From assembly GCF_040546275.1 (NCBI RefSeq), contig NZ_JBEPNO010000010.1, positions 124,001-188,000 of the forward strand: a stretch of DNA of 64,000 bases, in the 5' to 3' direction. The position numbers and the translations under genes were made by a program. The notes beneath the pieces are model-generated. The model saw only the letters and a list, made by a program, of their open reading frames with translations. It did not search any database and was not told where the DNA came from. Shown here piece by piece: positions 1-8,700 of the stretch (positions are counted from its first letter, which is position 1; every line of letters begins with the position of its first letter). This stretch comes from Nakamurella sp040546275 (GTDB taxonomy: Bacteria > Actinomycetota > Actinomycetes > Mycobacteriales > Nakamurellaceae).

Positions 1-919
1 TCGCCCTCAACGTCTTCTATGCCGGTGGCGCTGTCAACAACTGGTCAGAAGGCCTCGGGCCACACTCCTGTTCACTCGCCAGTTTCTATCAGGTCACGGC
101 GGGCACGGAACTGTCCGACTACCAGATCACCGATATCGGTACCGAGCTGACTCTCCGGACGTTCTGCCACGAGAACAGTCACATGGTGTGCGACTTTCCG
201 GACCTCTACGACTACGGGAACGGGGGCGGCGGCGTCGGCAACTACTGCCTCATGTGCTACGGCGGTTCGGATCTCAATCCCGTCGAGGTGAATGTCTATC
301 TGAAGAACGCGGCGGGCAGGACCAGTGCGATCGAGACTGTTGACGACGGCATGGAAGCCGATGTCGAGGCAGGCCGAAAATGATTTTCTGATCTACCGGA
401 AGAATGCCACCGAATACTTCATCCTCGAAAATCGTCGGCAGACCGGCCGAGGCAGCAGCCTGCCCGATGCCGGCCTTTTCATCTCGCACATAGATAAGTT
501 GGGCAGTAACAACAACGAATAGATGACGCCAGCCCTCCACTACGAGTTGTCGCTGGCCCAGTTGGCAATCGATTTGATCTCGAATACCGTGCCATGGTGG
601 CGAGAGCACCGACCTGTACGGCTCGCCGACCTCGACGGTGTTCGGAGACAATTCTTCGCCGAACAGCAAGTGGTAGGACGGAACCGCCTGGTCGCTCAAC
701 ATCCAATCGATCTCGGTGCCAGACCAGGAGATGGTGGTCAAGACCAAGGCAGCGCTCCGACTCGCCATCGCCAACTTCGGGTACGTCGCGGGTGGGTGGC
801 GGGTCGAGCGTCATCCGCGGTTCCTGGCGAACCTGAACGGGGACCACAGCGCGGACATCGCCGGCTTCGGCGACGTCGGGGTCTGGGTGTCCCTGAACAA
901 CGGGAACGGAACCTTCTAG
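1..919 (+). pseudogene. M6-family secreted metalloprotease, decayed, 5' end outside window
   Basis: The reading frame enters from the left edge and shows the M6 zinc signature HENSHMVCDFPDLYD around 168-212, a variant of the HExxHxxGxPDLYD motif of immune-inhibitor-A-like proteases. Family-like sequence then continues in other frames: EYFILENRRQTGRGSSLPDAG (about 412-471) lies one frame over, followed by GSNNNE and a TAG at 520-522 where homologues usually have CAG (Q) before MTP. The next piece RFDLEYR (about 557-580) is in a third frame, and GESTDLYGSPTSTVFGD (about 599-649) is in a fourth segment. A second TAG lies at 674-676 after NSKW. The remainder matches a VCBS/FG-GAP-type repeat (AGGWRVERHPRFLANLNGD) ending in GNGTF-TAG at 917-919. 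Three frameshifts and at least two nonsense codons make a functional product impossible. The family assignment rests on remembered motif conservation. Confidence 0.85.
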
Positions 920-1007
920 CGAAGTCCATCAAGATGAAAGTTCGCATGTCGCAGGCGCAGGACGGTGCAGGCCCTTCATGGTCCGCATCGTCCGGCGCAG
1001 TGGCACG

Positions 1008-1739
1008 ATGTCGGGCATGGACGTCCCTGGCCTCATCGACCAACTCGAGTTCGATGGCACGCTGATGGCTCAGGTCATCGATGGTGCCGATCTGACAACT
1101 TCGGTGCCCGGAACGGACTGGGACCTACGGTCCCTGGTCATGCACACCGGGGCGGTGCACCGCTGGGCGAACGACGCGATCACCCGGCAGTTGGCGACGA
1201 ACGAGACCGGTGGGAGTGCGGCGTTCCACAGCCGCGTCGAGGACGACCAGATGCCCGGTTGGATCGCCGACGGACTGGCGACCCTGGTGGCAACCTTGCG
1301 GTCGTGTGGTGACGATCTGACGGCCTTCACCTTCCTGAGATCGCCGACTGCACGCCACTTCTGGGCACGTCGGCAGGCGCACGAGACGGCGATTCATCGG
1401 GCCGACGCGCAGGCGGCCATGGGCGATGTCACCACTTTCGATCCCGAGTTCTCCCAGGACGGCATCGCGGAGATTGTGGCCGGTTTCGCGCTCCAGCGAT
1501 CATTTGCCTCCGAAACACCTGGCGTGCTGGCGCTTTTGTGCACCGACGGTCCCTCCTGGCTGGTGACTTTCGGCGGGGAACGGAACCAGAGCGTGCAGAC
1601 CGACGACCTCAGTGCGGCCACCGCGACCGTGACGGGCACCTCCTCAGCGCTCTACCTCTGGTCCTGGAACCGTCCGGCGGCAGTGCAAGTCGAAGGCGAT
1701 AACGCCACTATCGGTCTATGGCAGCGGATCCGGATCTAG
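1008..1739 (+). CDS. maleylpyruvate isomerase family mycothiol-dependent enzyme
   Basis: Product of about 243 aa. The N-terminal half looks like the DinB-like/MDMPI four-helix metal-binding domain, with WDLRSLVMHTGAVHRWA (about residues 38-54) and HETAIHRADAQAAMG (about 126-140). These supply the His/Glu/His pattern used for a divalent metal in mycothiol-dependent maleylpyruvate isomerases. The C-terminal part resembles the usual small alpha/beta domain. Members catalyse mycothiol-dependent isomerisation or conjugation, but the substrate of this one is unknown and no aromatic-degradation genes are adjacent. The start is uncertain: ATG codons at 978, 1008 and 1017 are in frame and none has a clear Shine-Dalgarno. 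I chose 1008 because the first ten codons from 978 add only a basic tail. It overlaps the end of the CorA remnant by 32 bp, convergently. Confidence 0.75.
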   Translation: MSGMDVPGLIDQLEFDGTLMAQVIDGADLTTSVPGTDWDLRSLVMHTGAVHRWANDAITRQLATNETGGSAAFHSRVEDDQMPGWIADGLATLVATLRSCGDDLTAFTFLRSPTARHFWARRQAHETAIHRADAQAAMGDVTTFDPEFSQDGIAEIVAGFALQRSFASETPGVLALLCTDGPSWLVTFGGERNQSVQTDDLSAATATVTGTSSALYLWSWNRPAAVQVEGDNATIGLWQRIRI

Positions 1740-2490
1740 ACAGCTCTGCTGTCACGACCTGCAGTACCCGATCGGGCATGGCGAGCAGCCAGGGTAGGTC
1801 GGTCCTGGACAGTCGCTCGAGGCCCCGAGCCAGCGGGACGACGGACCGACGAAAGTCTGTGGTGCGGCGCTTCGTCAGATAGATCTGTTCGGAATGATCG
1901 GCTTCGCCCGAGCCGAAAACCAGACGCTCCAGCACATCCACGTCATCATTCATCGTGCCGATGGCGTCCTCGTAGCCGTTGATCACACACGTGGCGGTCG
2001 CAACCAGCACTCCCACGGGCCCGAGTGAGACCGTATTCACGCCGGCCCTCATCGCGAGGCCGACCTCCTCCATCAATGTGCTCGGGGAGAGCATCACCGT
2101 CAGGACGAGGTGGTTGCCCAGCACGATGGAGATGTCGTCGAACCCGGTCGGTTAACTCGGCATTCCGGACTGCTTCGCCGTGAGAACGACGACCGCGAAA
2201 TCGTCGAGCAAGACCATCGTCGGGCGTTGATGCGGGTGGGAGATTCCGTTGGCCACCTCGGCCGGAATACCCAGACGACCTGCCGTGTCGATGATCTGGA
2301 TGGCACTCGGTCGATCGAGATGGATCCAGACGAAGCCGGGGGCCACGCCGCTGATGGTGGGTCCTATGTCCGACAACGGCACCAGCCGTTCGGAGCCCTG
2401 CTCGAACACGATGCAAGTCGTTGTCACCGGGGATATCCCAACGTCATCGGGGCGAGCGCAGACACGGGCGTCGGTCGGGCCGGTGGTCAA
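1708..2490 (-). pseudogene. CorA-like divalent cation transporter, nonsense-interrupted and truncated
   Basis: Two open segments in one frame are separated by a single TAA at 2152-2154. The first (2490-2155) has the CorA N-domain pattern FVWIHLDRPSAIQIIDTAGR and QRPTMVLLDDFAVVVL. The second (2151-1708) continues as FDDISIVLGNHLVLTVM, GPVGVLVATATCVINGYEDAIGTM, DVDVLERLVFG and EQIYLTKRRTTDFRRSVVPL, the long-helix part of CorA. The frame stops at 1708, before the two C-terminal membrane helices and the GMN signature that every CorA channel needs. Even read-through of the TAA would therefore not give a transporter. The 5' start TTG (2490-2488) overlaps the TGA of the GAF-domain gene (TTGA), suggesting the two were once translationally coupled. 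The truncation point sits inside the downstream convergent gene, so a deletion or rearrangement probably removed the 3' end. Confidence 0.75.
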
Positions 2491-3245
2491 TCCCCCACGC
2501 TGTTGTCGGTGACGACGAACGCAGCCTGTTCGGCGAGACTGCGACCCCAGTCCTCGGCCTGGTCACGGAGCACGTCACGGGCGTATTCCAGGGTGAATCC
2601 GTTGACGGAGACCAGGATCTCGACCGCCCGCTCGATGACGTTCCACTGGACCAGGGCCCGCCGGACGGCCTCCTCCGCGCTCGGGAAGGGCCGGCTGTTC
2701 TGGTAGTCGGTGAGACCCCGGTCGGCGAACTCGGTCAGAACCGTCAACAGATCCGGGTCCGGGTCCGGAGGTACCTCCCGCGAGCTGTAGAGGTTCAGTG
2801 CACCCACCGACCGCCCGTCGGCATGCAGTGGCACCGCGAGAAACGAACGGACCCCAACGCCGGCGGCGATCTGACCGAGACGGGGCCAGATCGTGCCGAC
2901 CGCCTCCGTCGTCATCCTGACCGGCAGGTTGGTCCGCATCGCCCGCAGGCACGGACCGTCGTGCGCAGAGTACTGGCCCTCGTCGACGATCAGCACCTGA
3001 TCATCGGTGTGCGTCGCAGTGAAGGGTTGGTCGTCGAATTGCGCGGTCACCCCGGCCCAGCGGACACCATCGAGCAATCGGACCGCCTGCCGGGACAGCC
3101 TGCCCATCAGGTCCAACAGGTCGTCGGCATCCTGCGCCCGGTGGTGCAGCGCTTCGATGAGGTCCGCCATCTGATCCGGATGGGCGGCCAGCGCCCGGAT
3201 CAAAGCGCTGGATTCCGGAGCAGTGTTCGCGATGATGTTTGCCAT
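2487..3245 (-). CDS. GAF domain-containing protein with ANTAR-like C-terminal helices
   Basis: Product of about 252 aa. Residues about 35-180 form a GAF domain (RWAGVTAQFDDQPFTATHTD, HDGPCLRAMRTN, VRSFLAVPLHADGRSVGALNLYS), the kind actinobacterial regulators use to sense small ligands or redox state. The last 60 residues (ALVQWNVIERAVEILVSVNG, YARDVLRDQAEDWGRSLAEQAA) are helical and resemble a degenerate ANTAR RNA-binding domain, which in this architecture acts as a transcription antiterminator. I see no kinase or HTH domain. The start was set at the ATG at 3245-3243 because GGAAGAAG lies about 7 nt upstream; the longer frame only adds a basic low-complexity tail. The gene precedes the CorA remnant with a 4-nt overlap. 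ANTAR function is an inference. Confidence 0.75.
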   Translation of the reverse strand: MANIIANTAPESSALIRALAAHPDQMADLIEALHHRAQDADDLLDLMGRLSRQAVRLLDGVRWAGVTAQFDDQPFTATHTDDQVLIVDEGQYSAHDGPCLRAMRTNLPVRMTTEAVGTIWPRLGQIAAGVGVRSFLAVPLHADGRSVGALNLYSSREVPPDPDPDLLTVLTEFADRGLTDYQNSRPFPSAEEAVRRALVQWNVIERAVEILVSVNGFTLEYARDVLRDQAEDWGRSLAEQAAFVVTDNSVGD

Positions 3246-3420
3246 GCCGTCTTCTTCCCGAATGGGGTCGCATGGTGTGTGCCGACTGGTCGATGACCGA
3301 TGGTGGCGTGCGATGCGATCCCGGCCGAGCAGGGCATCAACTTCGACGGTAGACGCCTTCGGCCGCCTTACAGAAGAGAACAAAGTCATCGATGTCGGAT
3401 CGGCGCCCTGGAAGTGAGGC

Positions 3421-3461
3421 GGTCCCGCCGGTCAGGCGGGGGGTCGCTGACCGGCGGGACC
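3421..3461. terminator. strong 15-bp hairpin, probable terminator of the epoxide hydrolase gene
   Basis: GGTCCCGCCGGTCAG at 3421-3435 is perfectly complementary to CTGACCGGCGGGACC at 3447-3461, with an 11-nt G-rich loop. It lies 130 bp past the epoxide hydrolase stop. No clear U-tract follows, which is common for actinobacterial terminators. The rest of 3246-3591 shows no credible gene. Confidence 0.65.
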
Positions 3462-3591
3462 TGGGAGGGGTTCGGTCGCAGGGCGACCGTCCACACACTC
3501 CGTACTCACCATTGTGCCCGGTCCCGGGTCCAGGCTCCGCCACTTCGCCGAACTGGTCCTCACCTCCTCGGGGAACGATTCTCACGCTGTC

Positions 3592-4827
3592 TCAGCCGTC
3601 TAGTTCACGGACAAATGTGCGGATGTCGTCGACGAGAAGATCCGGAGTCTCCAGGGCGGCGAAGTGGCCGCCGATGTCGAAGTCGGACCAGTGCACGATC
3701 TTGTTGAGCGGTTCCGAGTAGCGGCGGATGGACACGTCCTGGGCGAAGCACGCGACCCCGGTGGGGACTCCGGACGGTTGGGCCTGCTGCCGCTGGTGGA
3801 CTGTCTCGTAGTAGAGGTTCGCCGAGGATCCGGCGGTGCCGGTGAACCAGTAGAGCGAGACGTCGGCCAGCAGGACATCGCGTTCGACGGCATCCTCGGG
3901 AAGGGCCTTGGCCTGGTTGGTCCAGTCGTGGAACTTTTCCACGATCCAGGCCAGTTGCCCGACGGGTGAATCGTGCAACCCGTAGGCGAGGGTCTGGGGT
4001 TTGGTGGCGGAGATCTTGAAATAGCCGTCGCCGTCGGACATGAACCCGGCCAGGCGCCCGAGGCGCTCCTTCTCGATCGGCGTCAGGGCGGTGATCTCCT
4101 GCTCGGAGAGCTGGTGGTACGGAATGAAGCCACCAGTGGCGGCATTGACATGGACGCCGATCACCTTGTCCGCTGCCACACGGGCGATCTCGGGCGCCAG
4201 TCCGGCGCCAAAATCGCCGCCCTGCGCGACATATCGCTGGTAGCCGAGGCGAGCCATCAGGACGGCGAACGCCTTCGCCATGCGGTGCTCGGTCCAGCCC
4301 GCGTCCGCCAGCGGGGCCGAGAAGCCGAAACCCGGCAGTGAGGGGATGACCAGGGTGAACGCATCGGCAGGGTCGCCGCCATGGCTGCGGGGATCACTGA
4401 GTGGGCCGATCACGTCGAGGAACTCCAGCACGGACCCCGGCCAGCCGTGAAACAGGATCAACGGGGTCGCCTCCGGCTCCGGCGAGGTCACCTGGAGGAA
4501 GTGGATCCGTTGGCCGTCGATGGTGGTGGTGAACTGCGGGTACGCATTGAGCCGGGACTCCGCGACACGCCAGTCGAAACCGTCCCGCCAGTATTCCGTG
4601 AGTTGGCGTAGGTAGTCGAGCGGTACGCCCCGACTCCAGGGATCACCGAGTTCGGGCTGTGGCCAGCGGGTCTCGGCGAGGCGCCGACGCAGGTCGTCGA
4701 TCTGCTGTTCTGGCACCTCGACCCGGAAGGGGGTGACGGCGGTGTGGCTTTCGCGCGAATTCTTCGATGGCTCGGTGGGCTCCGCAGAGTTGGTTGCCAC
4801 AGATGGGGAGCGATGGGCGGTCTTCAT
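3592..4827 (-). CDS. epoxide hydrolase, EHN-domain alpha/beta hydrolase
   Basis: Product of 411 aa. The N-terminal epoxide hydrolase (EHN) region is clear: TPFRVEVPEQQIDDLRRRL, then LDYLRQLTEYWRDGFDWR. It is followed by an alpha/beta-hydrolase core with the oxyanion motif HGWPGS, the nucleophile elbow GGDFGAG (Asp205) and the catalytic His388 in GGHFAALE. Asp rather than Ser as nucleophile is the hallmark of epoxide hydrolases, which open epoxides to vicinal diols through an ester intermediate. The closest classical relatives are microsomal/juvenile-hormone-type enzymes. No signal peptide, so probably cytosolic. The start ATG at 4827-4825 has AAGGAGACG just upstream; a longer frame to 4914 would run into the operator. 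Divergent from a TetR gene with a perfect palindrome between them, so ligand-induced derepression is likely. Confidence 0.9.
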   Translation of the reverse strand: MKTAHRSPSVATNSAEPTEPSKNSRESHTAVTPFRVEVPEQQIDDLRRRLAETRWPQPELGDPWSRGVPLDYLRQLTEYWRDGFDWRVAESRLNAYPQFTTTIDGQRIHFLQVTSPEPEATPLILFHGWPGSVLEFLDVIGPLSDPRSHGGDPADAFTLVIPSLPGFGFSAPLADAGWTEHRMAKAFAVLMARLGYQRYVAQGGDFGAGLAPEIARVAADKVIGVHVNAATGGFIPYHQLSEQEITALTPIEKERLGRLAGFMSDGDGYFKISATKPQTLAYGLHDSPVGQLAWIVEKFHDWTNQAKALPEDAVERDVLLADVSLYWFTGTAGSSANLYYETVHQRQQAQPSGVPTGVACFAQDVSIRRYSEPLNKIVHWSDFDIGGHFAALETPDLLVDDIRTFVRELDG

Positions 4828-4891
4828 GGGGCGTCTCCTTCGAACGGTGTGTTCTGGATCTGACACGTTCTGACCTGACCCAACGACCGTA

Positions 4892-4909
4892 GAACGGAAT
4901 ATTCCGTTC
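4892..4909. promoter_or_regulatory. perfect 18-bp palindromic operator between epoxide hydrolase and TetR genes
   Basis: GAACGGAATATTCCGTTC is identical to its own reverse complement. It sits 65 bp upstream of the epoxide hydrolase start and 22 bp upstream of the tetR-like ATG, over the expected -35 position of the latter. Size, symmetry and location are those of a TetR dimer site, predicting autorepression and control of the divergent gene. Binding is inferred. Confidence 0.8.
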
Positions 4910-4918
4910 CGCAAGTGA

Positions 4919-4924
4919 TAGATT
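4919..4924 (+). promoter_or_regulatory. -10 box (TAGATT) of a leaderless TetR transcript
   Basis: TAGATT is followed by exactly six bases and then the ATG at 4931, which would place transcription start on the initiation codon. No Shine-Dalgarno exists upstream. The same arrangement occurs at 40764-40776. Confidence 0.6.
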
Positions 4925-4930
4925 CAGGCC

Positions 4931-5557
4931 ATGCCCACAGCATCGCGGCGAGGCCGAGCAGCGGAGGCCTTGCGCAACGACGAGCGGATCATCCAGGCGG
5001 CACGCTCGGTCTTCGGGGCCAATCCGGGTGCCTCGATCTCCGAGGTGGGGCAGGCTGCAGGTGTCGGAATGTCCGCCCTCTACCGTCGGTACGCCAGCAA
5101 GGAGGAGCTGCTGACCGCTCTGCTCGACGAGGCACGCCTGACCTACGAGCGCGAGATCGATTGCGCGCAGGAGCGTCTGGCTGCGAGCGAGGACCCGTGG
5201 GCGGTCTACTCGGATTTCCTCGCCGCCATCGTCGATGCCAACGTTCACTTCGTGTCCGCTGGTACGCCGGCCCTGGCCACGATCTTCGAACGGCGACGGA
5301 CGCAGTGGGACAAGGTCACCGACCAGAACCGAGCGCTGTTCACTGCAGTCCGGGACCGCGGTGTCCTTCGCGCCGGAGCAGAATTCGCCGATATTGGCGT
5401 GCTCCTACAGGCCATCTCCGCAGTCCGGGGAGAGAGTCAGACACGGTCACGCACCTTGCGTCGACGCACGCTGACCATCGTCCTCGACGGTCTACGCGCC
5501 GAGCTCCCTCCTCTGACGGGCACAGCTGCGACCGGAGTCGACTACCGGGCGACGTGA
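4931..5557 (+). CDS. TetR family transcriptional regulator
   Basis: Product of 208 aa. Residues about 15-62 form the TetR helix-turn-helix: NDERIIQAARSVFGANPGAS, ISEVGQAAGVGMSALYRRYASKEELLTALL. The C-terminal helical ligand domain is not diagnostic of a ligand. It is transcribed divergently from the epoxide hydrolase across 103 bp containing an exact palindrome, so it most likely represses both genes and responds to an epoxide or related lipophilic compound. The ATG at 4931 lies six bases past a TAGATT -10 box, implying a leaderless mRNA. 5558-5743, between this gene and the convergent rhamnosidase, shows no gene and no clear hairpin. Confidence 0.92.
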   Translation: MPTASRRGRAAEALRNDERIIQAARSVFGANPGASISEVGQAAGVGMSALYRRYASKEELLTALLDEARLTYEREIDCAQERLAASEDPWAVYSDFLAAIVDANVHFVSAGTPALATIFERRRTQWDKVTDQNRALFTAVRDRGVLRAGAEFADIGVLLQAISAVRGESQTRSRTLRRRTLTIVLDGLRAELPPLTGTAATGVDYRAT

Positions 5558-5743
5558 ACCCATCCGAGACGCGGGGCTCGCACTCGTGCCCGGACGACCT
5601 GTGGGCCCGTCCCCCTACGGCCCCACTGCCTCCTCCGCATCCATGTCCAGCATTCGGCCATGGTGTGCGATCTGCCCCTGCGCACAAGCCTGCCCGGGAT
5701 CGCAGTGGCCCGAGCAGGTTCGTACATCGTCCGTGATCTTCGG

Positions 5744-8700
5744 TCAGCGGGTCACGGTCAACCCGATCGTCGCCGAAGCAGCCGAGACGGTGATGCTACC
5801 GGGGTAGGAAACGGCCAGGCTGTAGCGACCGATCGCAAGTTTCGGAAGCGTCACCGAGGTGTGTCCGCCAGAGAGCCTCGCACTGCCGGAGGCCACCGTC
5901 CGGCTGCCGATCAGCACCTTCACGGTGACGACTCCGGTTGCGGTGACCGAGGCCGGCGCGGTGGAGACCGTCACTGCCACCACCGGTTTGGCTGAGCCCC
6001 GCACCGCGGCAGCGACCGCGCTGATTCGTGCCGCGGCCTTCACCACCGTCAGGGTCGCCGTCCCGGAGGAGGCCATGACCGATCCGTCACCGGCGTAGGT
6101 GGCCTTGAGGGTGTGGGTCCCGACGGCCAACGACGCCGGAAGGGTAATGGTCACGACGCCCTTGGCCAGTCGACCCTGTCCCAGCGCCGTGCGCCCTTCC
6201 GTGATGGTGACGACCCCGGTGGCCGTGACTCCGGGAACACTCACCTGCACTGCAGCTTTCGCCCCGCTGCCGTAGACGACCCTGCTCGGTGAGACCTTGA
6301 CCGCTGTGGTGGAGGTGGCCTTGACGACCGTCAGCGTGACGGTGTCGGAGGACGCCTCGTACAGCGCACCTCCGGAGTAGTCGACGAGCAGTTGGTACGA
6401 CCCGGGGAGGAAGGCGCCGGCCTTGATCGTCAGGACGACCCGGCCACCGGACAGGATACCCTGGCCGACCTGGACCCCCCGAGCGGTGATGCGAATGGTT
6501 CCAGTCGGAACTGCGCCCGCGCCGGTGACCTTCGCCGTGATGGTCACCGATCCGCCGACGACCACCGTACTTCCCGACAACACGGCGACGGTGGACGACG
6601 CCAGCAGGGTGATTCCCGCCTTCGATACCGAGACCTGATGGGTGGCCTCGACATTGCCGGCCTGATCGACCGAGCGGTACTGCACCGTGGTTGCTCCCGA
6701 CCCCACGGTCACCGGACTCGTTGCGGTGAGCCAGGAACCGGCCGGTAACTGGTACTCGACCTTCGACACTCCGGACGTGTTGTCCGCGGCGTTGAAGGTG
6801 ATCCTGCGGGCCACCGCGTCGACCGCGACATTCGACACCGGCGGCGTGGCATCGATCTTCACCGACAGGTTCGAGGCGGCCGAGACGTTCCCGACGGCGT
6901 CGGCGGCGGTCACCGACACGGTGTGCCGCCCGTCGGTGACCAAACTGACCGGCGCCGAGACCTGGGCGCTCTCGGCCCCGTCGACGACGGCGGACAGGAC
7001 CGGCGACGGATCGACGTCGTCGACCGCGATGGCCGAAACGGTGACCGGGCCGTTGTACCAACCGTTCAGTCCCGTCGGCACGGACGGATCCGTGGTGAGG
7101 GTGACCGTCGGAGGGGTGGTGTCGGCGCCCGGCGCCGGCAGGGTCCACACGTCGGCGATCGACGGGTCGTAGTTGAGGCCCTGCGGGTTGTTCTCGAATC
7201 GGACCGTCACGGTGTCGCCGGTGAGCAGGGTGGGGTCGTCGACCAGCACCTGATACATCTCGGTGCCGAGACCTCCGGGGTGGCTGAACATCCGCGAGTT
7301 CACCACGACGCCGTTGACCCGGATCGCGTACTGCTTGATCTGCGCGCCGTCGTAGGTTTCACGAGCCCGGAGGACGAACGGCTGTCCCTTGGTGATCTTC
7401 ATGGTGAACTGGATGAAGCCGTCGGTGGTGCCCTTGAAGGTGTAGCGGCGGGTGTAGCCGGCCTCGTCCGGGAGGTTCCCGGACCGCGAGGAGAACCTCA
7501 CCGCGTGGGCGGGTTCATCCGCGACCCCGGACCCCGTGTTGCCCATGTCCAGGTAGTCGACCACCTGGGACGCGTCCGGATTCCCGATGGCCAGGGTGAT
7601 CGGGACATCCTGCTTGGCCATGGTCTGGGTCGCCGAGGCGAAGGAGGCCGTGATCCCGGCGATCGCACCGCCGTTCCCCGTCGCAGGGGCGACAAGCGTC
7701 ACCGGGACGGTGGCGTCGGCGCCGGGGGTCACGGTGATCGGCGCGGACGGATCGGGGACCGCCCAGCCGGTCGGGACCGCCACCGTGACCGTGCCCGAAA
7801 CCGTCGTGGTGGAACGGTTGTGCAGCAACACGTTCACCCGTGCGTACCCGCCCGGTGCGACCGACCCCGGAACAGCGGCAGCCGTCAGGACGACAGGGGT
7901 GACCACGGTCACGGTCGTCGACGCCGGGATCGACGCCCGGCCGGACGCGCTGGGCACGTCAACCCGCCCGACGATCGGGTTGCTGCCGACCAGGGCGCCC
8001 GCCGGGACGGTGACGGCGAAGCCGAAGGTCGTGGTCCCGCCGGCCGGAAGGGTGACGCGGTCGGCCGAGACCGGCGTCGCGGTCCATCCGGCCGGAAGGT
8101 CCAAGGAGGCACCGACATCGGTGATGGCCGTCGCCGAACTGTTGACCGCCGTCACGTTCACCACGGTGCTCTGTCCCGGGATCAGATCAGCGGTCGGGCC
8201 GGTGGTGGCTACCGAGACGCCGAGGATGGAGGCGAGGGCGCTCCCGAGGCTGTCGAGCATCGGGCTCAGCAGTGCGGTCAGTGCATCCGCGCCGGCCTGG
8301 TCGAGCGGCCCGGCCGCCAGATCGGTTGCGAGAAGTGCTTTCGCGTCCTGGAGGGCAGCCAGGGCTGCGGCGATGCGGGCAGCGGAGACCGTGGGGTCGG
8401 ACAACGCCGCGTCGACCGCTTGGTCGGCCTGCTGGACATCTGCCGACAACGCCGCTCGCTGGTCCCCCGTCAGATCCGCGCCGGTCAGCGCCGTGCTGAA
8501 CGCGGTGAGACCGTCCTTGACCGAAGCCAGTTCCGCGGTCGGTGACTGGACGGCGAAGACATACTCGCCGGAACCGATCTCGACGGTCACCGTCTGCCCG
8601 GTGTCGGTGGACGAGACGACCCCGTCAGCCGACGCGAGGGACTGGCCACCCTCGGTGACGGCCAACGGGTTGACTGCGGGCACCACCACACGGGCGGTGG

